From: Xanthomonas sp. GPE 39
GTDB lineage: Bacteria > Pseudomonadota > Gammaproteobacteria > Xanthomonadales > Xanthomonadaceae
Direction: 5' to 3'
DNA length: 64,000 bases
Assembly: GCF_000963005.1 (NCBI RefSeq)
Contig: NZ_JZHZ01000007.1
Span: 1,756,848-1,820,847, forward strand
Positions 36,347 to 49,084 of the stretch are shown here, in pieces (position 1 is the first letter of the stretch; each line of letters opens with the position of its first letter). The notes beneath the pieces are model-generated. The model had not been told where the DNA came from, did no database searches, and saw nothing but the letters and a program-made list of their open reading frames with translations. The translations under genes were made by a program, and so were the position numbers.

Positions 36347-36613
36347 TGGCCGTTGCTCAACGCCCTACTCAACACCTCCAGCGGCGCGACCTGGGTCTCG
36401 CTGCACCATGGCGGTGGCGTCGGCATGGGCTTTTCGCAGCATGCCGGCATGGTCATCGTCTGCGACGGTAGCCAAGCCGCCGCCAAGCGCATCGCCCGCG
36501 TGCTGTGGAACGACCCGGCCATCGGGGTGATGCGACATGCCGATGCCGGCTATGCCGTCGCGATCGACTGCGCTAAAGAAAAACAGTTGGATTTGCCAGG
36601 CATCCTGCGCTGA
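36347..36613 (+). pseudogene. hutU: hutU (urocanate hydratase), C-terminal fragment
   Basis: The fragment starts at [20 protein letters not shown] and runs through [20 protein letters not shown], then [20 protein letters not shown], to LDLPGILR at the natural end. These are the conserved last 89 residues of the 550-residue urocanase. The N-terminal 85% and any start codon are gone. Together with the hutC remnant it marks one deletion that removed both 5' ends of divergent genes. No hutH, hutI or hutG follows. Confidence 0.85.
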
Positions 36614-36769
36614 CCGCCCGCCCGCAGACCACACCTGCGGGCCCAGCACGCAACGGCCCCCACCGCGTCATCCAGCCGGAAAATGGAACAGCCTTCCCTG
36701 CTTGCCTGTTGCCCCCTCAAGATTACGGCCAGCGTGCCGACAAGAGCTCCAACATTTCAAGGAGCCTGT

Positions 36770-37594
36770 ATGGGCATCCTGATCTATCTGACTCCTGCAA
36801 TCGCGCTATGGGCGGCCGTGGCAACCGCGTTCGCGCACGGCCTGTTCCAGCGGCTTGGGCAGGCGTATCGGCGCGATGCCAGCGCCCAGGAGATCATTGG
36901 GCGCTATCAGGCGGCGGTGACGCAACTGAAGGCCCAGGCCACCGCACAGATGCAGGAGCTGGAGACCCTGCGCCACGAATACGAACTCATGCAAGCAGCT
37001 CCGCCGATGGAGTCGGAAGCAACGCCCGACACGGAGCAGCAACCAGCCGGCACCGCGTCATCCTCGCCCGCCCAGTCACATTCGCATTCACAATCCCAGT
37101 CACATTCCGAAGCATACACACCCAAATCCAGCATCGCGCTGGCCCAGATCGACATCGCCGACGAGGTCGGCACCCTATTGGCGCACGTGGCCCGCGTGGC
37201 CCGCAGTATTCGCCGTTACAGCGCCTACAGCCGTGGCAACAACGGACCGGAACCCAACAGCGCACGCTACGACCTGCACTGGCTCTCCGATTGCCTGCAT
37301 AACCTCGACCAGGTCGGCCATGCTCTGGCAAGGAACAACATGGAGACCCTAACCGCGGCCTGCATCGAACTGCTGGAAATGTACGAGCACTATCTGCGCG
37401 ACGGATCTGGCTACAACAGCCGCGACACCTTCCAACGCCTGAGCAATCAAGTTCCACTGGCCGAAGTGACCGATGCGATCCGCTCCATCGCAGCCAAGGC
37501 CTCATTGGCGCGACAGGCGCAGACCGCACAGGAACCCGACGCCACACTCATGCGTGCCGATGCCATGCGTGCCGATGCACTGCCGATGATGTAA
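36770..37594 (+). CDS. Membrane-anchored protein with Ser/His/Gln linker, unknown function
   Basis: This 274-residue protein begins MGILIYLTPAIALWAAVATA, a membrane anchor. A helical segment follows (residues 40-75, QLKAQATAQMQELETLRHEY), then a low-complexity linker (QSHSHSQSQSHSEAYT, about residues 102-117) and a helical C-terminal domain (AQIDIADEVGTLLAHVARVA). It ends with a tandem MRADAMRADA encoded by a repeated 15-base unit. AAGGAG is well placed before the ATG at 36770. I do not recognise the family. Confidence 0.6.
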   Translation: MGILIYLTPAIALWAAVATAFAHGLFQRLGQAYRRDASAQEIIGRYQAAVTQLKAQATAQMQELETLRHEYELMQAAPPMESEATPDTEQQPAGTASSSPAQSHSHSQSQSHSEAYTPKSSIALAQIDIADEVGTLLAHVARVARSIRRYSAYSRGNNGPEPNSARYDLHWLSDCLHNLDQVGHALARNNMETLTAACIELLEMYEHYLRDGSGYNSRDTFQRLSNQVPLAEVTDAIRSIAAKASLARQAQTAQEPDATLMRADAMRADALPMM

Positions 37595-37719
37595 CGCATA
37601 CAGCCGCTGTGCAGCAACCTGCAGGAACAAGGGATAGACCTCGTCCATGCCACAGTTTGCGTTGACCCGACCTTTCACCCATGCTGTGATGCCTGCCGGT
37701 CAGCACGGAGCGACATCTA

Positions 37720-37977
37720 ATGGCGGATATCAAAGCGGCGTTCGAAAAAGCCGCCCGTGACATCAAACAACGCGAAGAGCGCCCAGACAACGACACCTTA
37801 TTGCGACTGTACGCGCTATATAAACAGGGTGCGGAAGGTGATGTGAGCGGTAAGAAACCTGGTTTCTTCGATTTCGTGGGCACTGCCAAATACGAGGCGC
37901 GAGCCAAGCTCAAGGGCATGCCCCAGACAGAAGCACAAAAGAAATACGTGGATTTGGTGAAGAAGCTGCTTGCCTGA
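37720..37977 (+). CDS. Acyl-CoA-binding protein (ACBP)
   Basis: This 85-residue protein binds long-chain acyl-CoA and buffers its free pool. The sequence MADIKAAFEKAARDIKQREE, DTLLRLYALYKQGAEGD, GKKPGFFDFVGTAKYEA and AQKKYVDLVKKLL carries the full ACBP signature, including the YALYKQ and KxxW/Y-type acyl-CoA contacts. The stop overlaps the start of the TetR gene in TGATG, so the two are translationally coupled. ACBPs are rare in bacteria but common in Xanthomonas. Confidence 0.95.
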   Translation: MADIKAAFEKAARDIKQREERPDNDTLLRLYALYKQGAEGDVSGKKPGFFDFVGTAKYEARAKLKGMPQTEAQKKYVDLVKKLLA

Positions 37978-38606
37978 TGGCGCGCGACACCCGACGACGC
38001 ATTCTCGATACCGCCCTGGCGATGTTCAACGCGCAGGGCGAGCCGCACGTCACCACCAATCATATCGCCGACGAGCTGGAAATCAGCCCTGGCAATCTGT
38101 ATTACCACTTCCGCAACAAGGACGACATCATCGAACACCTGTTCACGCGCTACGAGGAGCGCATGGACGCGGCGATGGTACTACCGGGCGCGCGAGTGCC
38201 GGGACTGGAAGACTTTTGGCTGCAGCTGCATCTGGTGTTCGAATGCATCTGGGACTACCGCTTCCTGTACCGCGACCTGATCGAAATCCTTAGCCGCAGC
38301 CGACGCTTGCGTCTACGCTTCTCGCGCATCCTGCAGCGTGCCGACGACAGCACACAAGCCGCATTGCAAGGGCTAGCCCAGACCGGTGCGATGCACGCCA
38401 CGGCACAAGAACGACACGGCATCGCCACCAACGTGCTGGTGGTGGCAACCTTCTGGCTCAACTACGCCGCCGCGCACGGCGAGAAGAACGAGCAACTGGC
38501 GATTCGCCATGGCATCGTGCAGGTGATGCGCTTGATCAGCCCATTCCTGCGCGAGGCCGAACGCGCGCATCTGGCCGCATTGACCGACGCCTATCTGGTG
38601 GACTGA
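37977..38606 (+). CDS. TetR-family transcriptional regulator
   Basis: This 209-residue protein has an N-terminal helix-turn-helix (RRRILDTALAMFNAQGEPHV, NHIADELEISPGNLYYHFRN) and a C-terminal ligand domain. Coupling to the ACBP gene by a one-base overlap suggests that it responds to acyl-CoA or controls fatty-acid genes; this is inference from context. The domain style is close to the regulators with an AcrR-like HTH. It has no divergent neighbour. Confidence 0.85.
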   Translation: MARDTRRRILDTALAMFNAQGEPHVTTNHIADELEISPGNLYYHFRNKDDIIEHLFTRYEERMDAAMVLPGARVPGLEDFWLQLHLVFECIWDYRFLYRDLIEILSRSRRLRLRFSRILQRADDSTQAALQGLAQTGAMHATAQERHGIATNVLVVATFWLNYAAAHGEKNEQLAIRHGIVQVMRLISPFLREAERAHLAALTDAYLVD

Positions 38607-38683
38607 GCGCGGCGTCGACGCACCAGCGCAACTGCGCATCATGCGACCAGGCGTGAGCCCGCTGCATGCCTGCGCGCGGCCCC

Positions 38684-39094
38684 TCAGGCCCGTGCCTGAC
38701 GGGTCCGCGGCGGCGTGGCGGCGGCCTTCCTCGCCGTTTTCCTGGCGGTCGACTTGGCCGCTGCCGCTCGCTTGCGCGGTCTGGCGCGCGGTGCCGATTG
38801 CAAGCCCAGCTTGACCAACACCGGCTGCAAGCGCGCTTGGACTTCGGCACTCAACGGCTGCACCTGACCGCGCAACGCCGCCGCGCCCTCGCGCACGCTA
38901 TGTTCAGCGCCATCGCTCCACTGGGCCAGGCGCGCTTTCAGGCTGGTCGCACTATCCACGGCACCGCTGGCAGCCGCCAACGCGCGCCGATGGGTCAGCG
39001 ACACCAGGCCCAGACTGGCCAGCCATAAATATCGCCGGGCCGGCAGGCCCGACTCGGGAATAGACGAACGCTTATTCATCTTCTTCATCACCAT
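38684..39094 (-). CDS. Phasin-like protein with basic C-terminal tail
   Basis: This 136-residue protein has a short hydrophobic N-terminal region (ARRYLWLASLGLVSLTHRRA), a helical middle (ATSLKARLAQWSDGAEHSVR, LSAEVQARLQPVLVKLGL) and a Lys/Arg/Ala tail (KSTARKTARKAAATPPRT). Composition and tail resemble those of the phasin at 31988, suggesting a granule- or DNA-associated role. GGAGA lies before the ATG at 39094. No close family is recognised. It is divergent from the TPR gene. Confidence 0.5.
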   Translation of the reverse strand: MVMKKMNKRSSIPESGLPARRYLWLASLGLVSLTHRRALAAASGAVDSATSLKARLAQWSDGAEHSVREGAAALRGQVQPLSAEVQARLQPVLVKLGLQSAPRARPRKRAAAAKSTARKTARKAAATPPRTRQARA

Positions 39095-39224
39095 CGCAGA
39101 TCTCCCGATGCCAACACAGCAACGTGATGCGCATGCTGGCGAGAGCGGCTTGAGTAAACACACTATCCCTTGCCAGCCGACGATGACCAGGCCATGCTCG
39201 GCACAGATCACAGGAATGCCACAC

Positions 39225-40079
39225 ATGGCCACACCCCCAAGCGCATGGGTGTCATTTCCGCACGACGCCAAGGCCTATGCCTATCCCGGCGAAGCGTTGA
39301 AAAAGGCCTGGCCCACGCTGCATGCCGGCGACCGCGAACCCTATCCAGATCTGGCACGTGCGCAGGCGCTGCTCAATGCCGTCGGCAAAGCGGGGAAAGG
39401 CCACGATGCGCAGACTTTGTCGGCGGCGCTGATCGAGGCATGGCGCGCTTTCCACCATGGTCAGTTCGAACGTGCCTACACGGCCGGACAGACGCTGGGT
39501 GTGCTGGGCGCATCGGTGGCGATCAAGGCATTGGGCATCCACACCAGCTATCTGGTCGCCGACGGCAAAGACAAACTACAACGTCTGCAACAGGCCGCCA
39601 CCCTGGCCGAGGCGGCCATCGCCGCACTGCCGGAGGAAGCCAACAGCCACTATCGCCATGCCTTTGCGCTAGGCCGCTACAGCCAGGAACTGAGCATCGC
39701 CAAGGCGATTAAACAGGGGATCGCCGGCAAGGTGCGCAAATCGCTGGAAACCGCGCTGGAACTGCAGCCCAAGCATGCCGAGGCGCACATGGCGCTGAGC
39801 GTGTACCACGCCGAAATCATCGGCAAGGTTGGCGCGATGATCGGCGGGCTCACCTACGGCGCCAAGGCCGCCAGTGCCGAGCAGCATATCCGGCAAGCGC
39901 TGAAATTAACCCCGGAGGCACCGATCGCGCATATCGAACATGCCAACGTGCTGTTGCTGTTGCACGGCGACAAACGCGAGGACGAGGCAGCGCAGGCATT
40001 CGAAAAAGCCGCCACGCTCACCCCGCGCGACGCGATGGAGGCGTTGGACGCGGCATTCGCGCGCGACCAGTTGGAGTAA
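39225..40079 (+). CDS. Tetratricopeptide-repeat protein
   Basis: This 284-residue protein has no signal peptide. Two or more TPR-like helical hairpins are visible: AATLAEAAIAALPEEANSHY, KSLETALELQPKHAEAHMAL and HIRQALKLTPEAPIAHIEHA, DEAAQAFEKAATLTPRD. TPRs mediate protein contacts; the partner is unknown. The ATG at 39225 has AGGA 9 bases before it; an ATG at 39216 is also possible. It is convergent with gyrA and shares its terminator. Confidence 0.75.
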   Translation: MATPPSAWVSFPHDAKAYAYPGEALKKAWPTLHAGDREPYPDLARAQALLNAVGKAGKGHDAQTLSAALIEAWRAFHHGQFERAYTAGQTLGVLGASVAIKALGIHTSYLVADGKDKLQRLQQAATLAEAAIAALPEEANSHYRHAFALGRYSQELSIAKAIKQGIAGKVRKSLETALELQPKHAEAHMALSVYHAEIIGKVGAMIGGLTYGAKAASAEQHIRQALKLTPEAPIAHIEHANVLLLLHGDKREDEAAQAFEKAATLTPRDAMEALDAAFARDQLE

Positions 40080-40153
40080 TCGCGCCGCAACGCGCACGCT
40101 GGCGATACGCAATCGCATCCCTGCCAACTCTAAGCAGTCATCTGTCCAAAACA

Positions 40154-40180
40154 ACGATGCCGGCGTAATGCCGGCATCGT
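40154..40180. terminator. Bidirectional terminator between the TPR gene and gyrA
   Basis: An 11-bp perfect stem (ACGATGCCGGC / GCCGGCATCGT) encloses the loop GTAAT. T-rich sequence follows on both sides (TCTTTT on the plus strand; TTGTTTTGG on the minus strand), so it can end both convergent transcripts. Confidence 0.85.
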
Positions 40181-40215
40181 CATGTCTTTTACGAGACGTC
40201 CCATGGACGCGGCGA

Positions 40216-43029
40216 TCAGTCCTGCGGCGAGGCGATGCTGGCGGTGTCGGTCACGCTGTCTTCGCCGGACAGCGATTCCTCTTCAACCAGCGAACCGTCC
40301 AGGCGCTCCACGGCCTGCAGCTTTTCGCCCTTGGACAGGCGAATCAGGGTCACCCCCTGGGTATTGCGACCGACACGCGAGATTTCCGAGGCACGGGTGC
40401 GCACCAGGGTGCCGCCGTCGGAGATCAGTAACACCTCGTCCTTAGCGCTCAGCAAAACTGCACCGACCAGCTTGCCGTTGCGCTCGCTGGTCTGGATACC
40501 GATCACGCCCTGGGTACCACGGCCCTTGCGTGGATACTCGCCCAACGGAGTGCGCTTGCCATAGCCATTTTCGGTCGCGGTGAGGATATAGGCGTCTGCC
40601 TCGTCGGCAGTGCGCGTCTGCGCATCGGCTTCGGCTTCCTGCACCAGATCGGCATCGTCGGCATCCTCGTCCTGGTCTTCGGCCGGATCGGTCACGATCA
40701 GGCTGACCACATACTCGCTCTTGGCCAGGCGGATACCACGCACACCGCGGCTGCTACGGCCGGTCGGCTTGACCCCGCCACGGCTCTTGCGCCGTGCACC
40801 GCGTGTCTCCTCGCCATCCTCTCCCATAGCATCGTCGTCAGCGGCCGAGGCATCGTCTACCGCGATCTCATCGACAACCGCCTCGTCGCTCTCCTCGTCC
40901 TTGGGGCGCTCGGAGAAACGCACGGTCTTGCCATTGGAGGCGAACAGCAGCACATCGCGCTCGCCATCGGTCAGCGCCACGTCGACCAGGGCATCGCCCT
41001 CGTCCAGGTTGATCGCGACCTTGCCGCGCTTGAGTTGGTAGGCAAACTCGCTCAGCGGGGTCTTCTTGACCATTCCCTTGCGGGTGGCGAAGAACACATA
41101 GTGGCCGTCGGCGTATTCACGTACCGGTAGGACCGCCTGCACTCGCTCGCCCGGCTCCAGCGGGATCCAATTGATAACCGGACGGCCACGCGCATTGGGG
41201 CCGGCCTCGGGCAACTGGTACACCGGCAACCAGAACACCTTGCCGCTACTGGTGAAGGTCAACAGCGTATCGTGGGTGTTGACCAGCCATAGATGATCGA
41301 TGAAATCCTCTTCTTTGGTCGCCGCCGCGCTGCGGCCACGTCCACCGCGACGTTGTGCCCGGTAGGCACTGACCGGCTGGCGCTTGGCGTAACCGGCATG
41401 CGACAGGGTGACCACCACGTCTTCCGGCGCGATCAGGTCGAGGATGTCCAGATCCTCCTCGCTGTGGCGGATCTCGGTGCGACGCACGTCGCCGTACTCC
41501 TCGCGGATGCTGACCAGCTCCTCGCGAATCACCTGCAACAGCACGTCTGGGTTTTCGAGAATCCGGATCAGTCCGGAAATCGCCTCCAACAACTGCTTGT
41601 ACTCTTCGGTGAGCCGCTCCTGCTCCAGGCCAGTGAGGCGGTGCAGACGCATTTCCAGGATCTGCGTGGCCTGCACTTCGGTCAGTTGATAGCCGCCAGC
41701 GCCCAAGCCGACCCCGCTGGGCAGATCGTCCGGGCGCGATGCCTCCGCCCCGGCCGCGCTCAGCAAGGCACCGACCAGACCCGGTTGCCAGGTTTTGGCC
41801 AGCATGCGTTCGCGTGCTTCGGTCGGGTTCGCCGAGGTCTTGATCAGCTCGATCATCTCGTCGATGTTGGCCAACGCAACGGTCAGGCCTTCGAGGATAT
41901 GCGCGCGCGCGCGCGCCTTGCGCAGTTCGAAGATGGTGCGGCGGGTGACCACCTCGCGGCGGTGACGGACGAACGCCTCCAGCATCTGCTTGAGATTGAG
42001 CAACTGCGGACGGCCATCGACCAGCGCCACCATGTTGATGCCGAACACCGACTCCATCTGGGTCTGCTGGTACAGATTATTCAGCACCACGTCGGCGGCT
42101 TCGCCACGCTTGACTTCGATGTAAATGCGCATGCCGTCCTTATCGGACTCATCGCGCAATTCGCTGATGCCCTCCAGCTTCTTTTCCTTGACCAGTTCGG
42201 CGATCTTCTCGATCAACCGCGCCTTGTTGACCTGGTAAGGGATTTCGGTGACGACAATCGCCTCGCGGCCATTGTCCTGGATTTCGATCTCGGCCCTGGC
42301 GCGCATGCGCACGCGGCCACGACCGGTGCGGTAGCCGGCGATGATGCCGGCGGTGCCATTGACGATGCCGGCCGTGGGGAAATCCGGGCCGGGAATGTAT
42401 TCCATCAATCCATCGACATCGATCTGCGGGTTATCGATCAGCGCGATGCAGGCGTTGATCGACTCGCTCAGATTATGCGGCGGAATGTTGGTCGCCATGC
42501 CCACGGCGATACCCGCCGAGCCGTTGACCAACAGGTTCGGAAAGCGCGTCGGCATGACCGACGGCTCCTGCTCTTTCTCGTCGTAGTTAGGCTGGAAATC
42601 GACGGTTTCCTTGTCGATATCGGCAATCAACTCGTGGGTGAGCCGCGACATCCGAGCTTCGGTGTAACGCATCGCCGCAGCGGAATCGCCATCGACCGAA
42701 CCGAAGTTGCCCTGCCCGTCCACCAGCATGTAGCGCAGCGAGAATGGCTGCGCCATGCGCACCAGGGTGTCGTACACCGACTGGTCGCCGTGCGGATGGT
42801 ATTTACCGATGACGTCGCCGACGATACGCGCCGACTTGTAATAGGGCTTGTTGCTGTGCGCGCCCAGCTCGTTCATTGCGAACAACACGCGGCGATGCAC
42901 CGGCTTGAGGCCATCGCGCGCATCCGGGAGCGCACGCCCCACGATCACGCTCATGGCGTAATCGAGGTAGCTCTTGCGCATCTCGTCTTCCAGGTTGACC
43001 TGGATGATTTCCTTGGCCGATTCTGCCAT
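40216..43029 (-). CDS. gyrA: DNA gyrase subunit A with unusual insertions
   Basis: GyrA cuts and rejoins DNA when gyrase adds negative supercoils. The 937-residue protein starts [20 protein letters not shown]. The catalytic Tyr122 is in [12 protein letters not shown] with the same numbering as E. coli, and the GyrA box QRRGGRG begins at residue 559. Position 83 is Gln ([11 protein letters not shown]), where quinolone-sensitive E. coli has Ser. The C-terminal wheel domain carries an extra acidic stretch of about 43 residues at 710-752 and another of about 30 near 780-812. These match what is reported for the albicidin-resistant gyrase of X. albilineans. The ATG at 43029 is chosen by family comparison. 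Confidence 0.97.
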   Translation of the reverse strand: MAESAKEIIQVNLEDEMRKSYLDYAMSVIVGRALPDARDGLKPVHRRVLFAMNELGAHSNKPYYKSARIVGDVIGKYHPHGDQSVYDTLVRMAQPFSLRYMLVDGQGNFGSVDGDSAAAMRYTEARMSRLTHELIADIDKETVDFQPNYDEKEQEPSVMPTRFPNLLVNGSAGIAVGMATNIPPHNLSESINACIALIDNPQIDVDGLMEYIPGPDFPTAGIVNGTAGIIAGYRTGRGRVRMRARAEIEIQDNGREAIVVTEIPYQVNKARLIEKIAELVKEKKLEGISELRDESDKDGMRIYIEVKRGEAADVVLNNLYQQTQMESVFGINMVALVDGRPQLLNLKQMLEAFVRHRREVVTRRTIFELRKARARAHILEGLTVALANIDEMIELIKTSANPTEARERMLAKTWQPGLVGALLSAAGAEASRPDDLPSGVGLGAGGYQLTEVQATQILEMRLHRLTGLEQERLTEEYKQLLEAISGLIRILENPDVLLQVIREELVSIREEYGDVRRTEIRHSEEDLDILDLIAPEDVVVTLSHAGYAKRQPVSAYRAQRRGGRGRSAAATKEEDFIDHLWLVNTHDTLLTFTSSGKVFWLPVYQLPEAGPNARGRPVINWIPLEPGERVQAVLPVREYADGHYVFFATRKGMVKKTPLSEFAYQLKRGKVAINLDEGDALVDVALTDGERDVLLFASNGKTVRFSERPKDEESDEAVVDEIAVDDASAADDDAMGEDGEETRGARRKSRGGVKPTGRSSRGVRGIRLAKSEYVVSLIVTDPAEDQDEDADDADLVQEAEADAQTRTADEADAYILTATENGYGKRTPLGEYPRKGRGTQGVIGIQTSERNGKLVGAVLLSAKDEVLLISDGGTLVRTRASEISRVGRNTQGVTLIRLSKGEKLQAVERLDGSLVEEESLSGEDSVTDTASIASPQD

Positions 43030-43236
43030 TCTGATTCCGAAAGTCTGGTGGCGGATCAACCATGCCTCCGGCCTGCGGCAAGCAGAGCTGCCGGTGCCGA
43101 ACGCCGAGGACACGCAGCGGTCGATCTAACCGCCGAATTCTATCACGGCGGGCGTGCCGGTGCCCGGTTTTGTCGGCGCGAACAAGCACTTGCACGTGCT
43201 TGCCGGCGCGCCTGGAGGGGGGACGCCCTGCCGAGT

Positions 43237-44301
43237 TCAGCCGCCGAAGGCCGCACGCATACGCGCATGGTCCGGGCGCTCGATCACCCCGCGCTCGGTG
43301 ACGATGGCATCGATCAAGGCCGCCGGGGTCACGTCGAACACAGGGTTCCAGGCGGCGATGCCATCGGCCACGGTGCGCACGCCGCCGACACCGAACAACT
43401 CCCCCGGGTCGCGCTGCTCGATGTCGATCTGTGCGCCGTCGGCGGTGTCCATGTCCACCGTCGACGATGGCGCCACCACCATGAACTTGACGCCGTGATG
43501 GCGGGCGGCAATGGCGAGCTGATAGGTGCCGATCTTGTTGGCGGTATCGCCATTGGCGCAGATGCGATCGGCGCCAACGATCACCCATTGCACCGCCCCC
43601 GTCTTCATCAGGTGCGAGGCGGCGGAATCGGCGATCAGCGTCGCATGAATTCCATCCTGCTGCAGCTCCCACACTGTCAAGCGCGCGCCCTGCAACCACG
43701 GCCGGGTTTCACCGGCGAATACCTTGGCGATCCGCTGCTGGGCGACGCCAGCGCGGATGACACCCAGGGCAGTGCCGAAGCCGGCAGTCGCCAGCGAACC
43801 GGTATTGCAATGGGTCAGCACCCCGCTACCGGACGCGATCAGTCCGGCGCCGAGCGCCCCCATCTTGCGGTTGGCGGCAAGGTCTTCCTCGGCGATGGCC
43901 TGCGCTTGGCGCGCGAGTACGCCGCGCCAATCGCCACCGGCCGTGCTTAGCACCCTGCGCATGCGTGCCAGCGCCCAAGCCAGGTTCACGGCTGTTGGAC
44001 GCGCGGCATTGAGCCGTTGCAACGCAGGCTCAAGCGCGAGCAGCGCCTCGGCGCCAGTCTCGGCCTGCACCGCGTGCGCTGCCAGCACCGCTCCCCAGCC
44101 GGCAGCAATACCGATCGCCGGCGCACCACGCACCGCCAGCGTATGGATCGCCTCGGCGACCTGATCGCTGTCAGTACAGCGCACGTGCTCCACAGCAAAA
44201 GGCAATTTGCGCTGATCCAGCAGTTCCAGCGCATCGCCCGTCCACAAAATCGGGCGGATATGGTCGTAGCGTGCGTAATCGATGGCGAGAGAGGCGTTCA
44301 T
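43237..44301 (-). CDS. mtnA: Methylthioribose-1-phosphate isomerase
   Basis: MtnA converts methylthioribose-1-phosphate to methylthioribulose-1-phosphate in methionine salvage. The 354-residue protein has [15 protein letters not shown], the catalytic Cys in [20 protein letters not shown] and the catalytic Asp in [20 protein letters not shown], so both active-site residues are present. The ATG at 44301 is supported by family length. It lies 207 bp upstream of gyrA on the same strand, an order common in Xanthomonas, but the gap probably contains the gyrA promoter. Confidence 0.93.
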   Translation of the reverse strand: MNASLAIDYARYDHIRPILWTGDALELLDQRKLPFAVEHVRCTDSDQVAEAIHTLAVRGAPAIGIAAGWGAVLAAHAVQAETGAEALLALEPALQRLNAARPTAVNLAWALARMRRVLSTAGGDWRGVLARQAQAIAEEDLAANRKMGALGAGLIASGSGVLTHCNTGSLATAGFGTALGVIRAGVAQQRIAKVFAGETRPWLQGARLTVWELQQDGIHATLIADSAASHLMKTGAVQWVIVGADRICANGDTANKIGTYQLAIAARHHGVKFMVVAPSSTVDMDTADGAQIDIEQRDPGELFGVGGVRTVADGIAAWNPVFDVTPAALIDAIVTERGVIERPDHARMRAAFGG

Positions 44302-44358
44302 CGCACCATTGTAACCGTCTGGCCCTGCCTGCTTGCCGGATCCACGCACGGGCAAGGC

Positions 44359-45072
44359 TCAGTTGACAGTGAACTCCGCGCGACAGCCCTTGTCGACCCA
44401 AATGCCATCGCGATCCCACCCCCAACTGTCGTCCTGCACGCAGGGCGAACCGGAAAGTTGGCGAAGCAACTGCGCCGAGTCTTCGATGCTGGCCCCACAA
44501 CGCCTGTGCGCATGCCCCTTGGATTCACATAACACCACACGCGCACCCGGTGGAAAACCGGAACCGTCGCTGGCGCCGATCTCGAATTCGCCCCGGCACC
44601 CGCGCGCAACCCAGATCTCGTTACGCCCCACGCCCCAACTGCGTTCTTTCTGGCAAGGCATGGAGGAGAGTTGCCGCATCAGCCGCACTGGTGCCCCATG
44701 CAACATCACCGGGCAACTCTCGACCCGACCGCTGGACTCGCAATGCAGCAGACGACGCATGGCGCTGTGGTGCGGTTGTTCGGATGGAATGGAAAGAAAT
44801 TCGGCGCGGCAGCTCTGCGTCACCCACACGCCGGTGGCGTCCACTCCCCACTCGCTGCCGCGGATGCAATCGTTGTCGGAAAGTTGCCGCACCAATTGCA
44901 CTCCCTGCGCGGTGGGCATCGCGCAATGCGTCCAGAGCATGTCGCGCGATTCGCAGCGCACCACCGCGTCGGCATAGGCATCGACAGGGGCGTTCTGCTG
45001 CGCCGCCACGGGCGATACGCTCATAGCCAATGCCAACCAACAGCCACCCGCGAGCCCGTAAGACCATTTCAT
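44359..45072 (-). CDS. Exported protein with three DUF3011 repeats
   Basis: This 237-residue protein has a signal peptide (WSYGLAGGCWLALAMSVSPV, cleaved after VAA). Three repeats of about 60 residues follow, each with the pattern CES...C...RQLS...C...WG...W...GCR.EF: CESRDMLWTHC, CESSGRVESC and CESKGHAHRRC mark their starts. The paired cysteines suggest disulfide bonds outside the cytoplasm. DUF3011 has no assigned function. The start at 45072 is chosen by the signal peptide; an ATG at 45108 is possible. Confidence 0.85.
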   Translation of the reverse strand: MKWSYGLAGGCWLALAMSVSPVAAQQNAPVDAYADAVVRCESRDMLWTHCAMPTAQGVQLVRQLSDNDCIRGSEWGVDATGVWVTQSCRAEFLSIPSEQPHHSAMRRLLHCESSGRVESCPVMLHGAPVRLMRQLSSMPCQKERSWGVGRNEIWVARGCRGEFEIGASDGSGFPPGARVVLCESKGHAHRRCGASIEDSAQLLRQLSGSPCVQDDSWGWDRDGIWVDKGCRAEFTVN

Positions 45073-45210
45073 ACTTGGCTGCGCACCTCTGCCTAGGATC
45101 CTGAACATCGGAGACAACACGGTGTACATGCTAGCGCATGCCCGGCCCGATCAGACCATCATCAACATGGATAGCACAATCGCATCCGGATATTGCCCAT
45201 GAGCATCGGC

Positions 45211-49084
<3,874 letters not shown>

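Noticed and set aside
43183-43202. Hairpin CAAGCAC / GTGCTTG between mtnA and gyrA
   Set aside because: There is no T-run, so it is not a convincing terminator; the sequence is too short to support a regulatory claim.
41293-43950. Very long plus-strand frame of 885 codons over gyrA and mtnA
   Set aside because: It is the antisense of two clearly identified genes; high GC and codon bias of gyrA keep this frame open, and it has no family resemblance.
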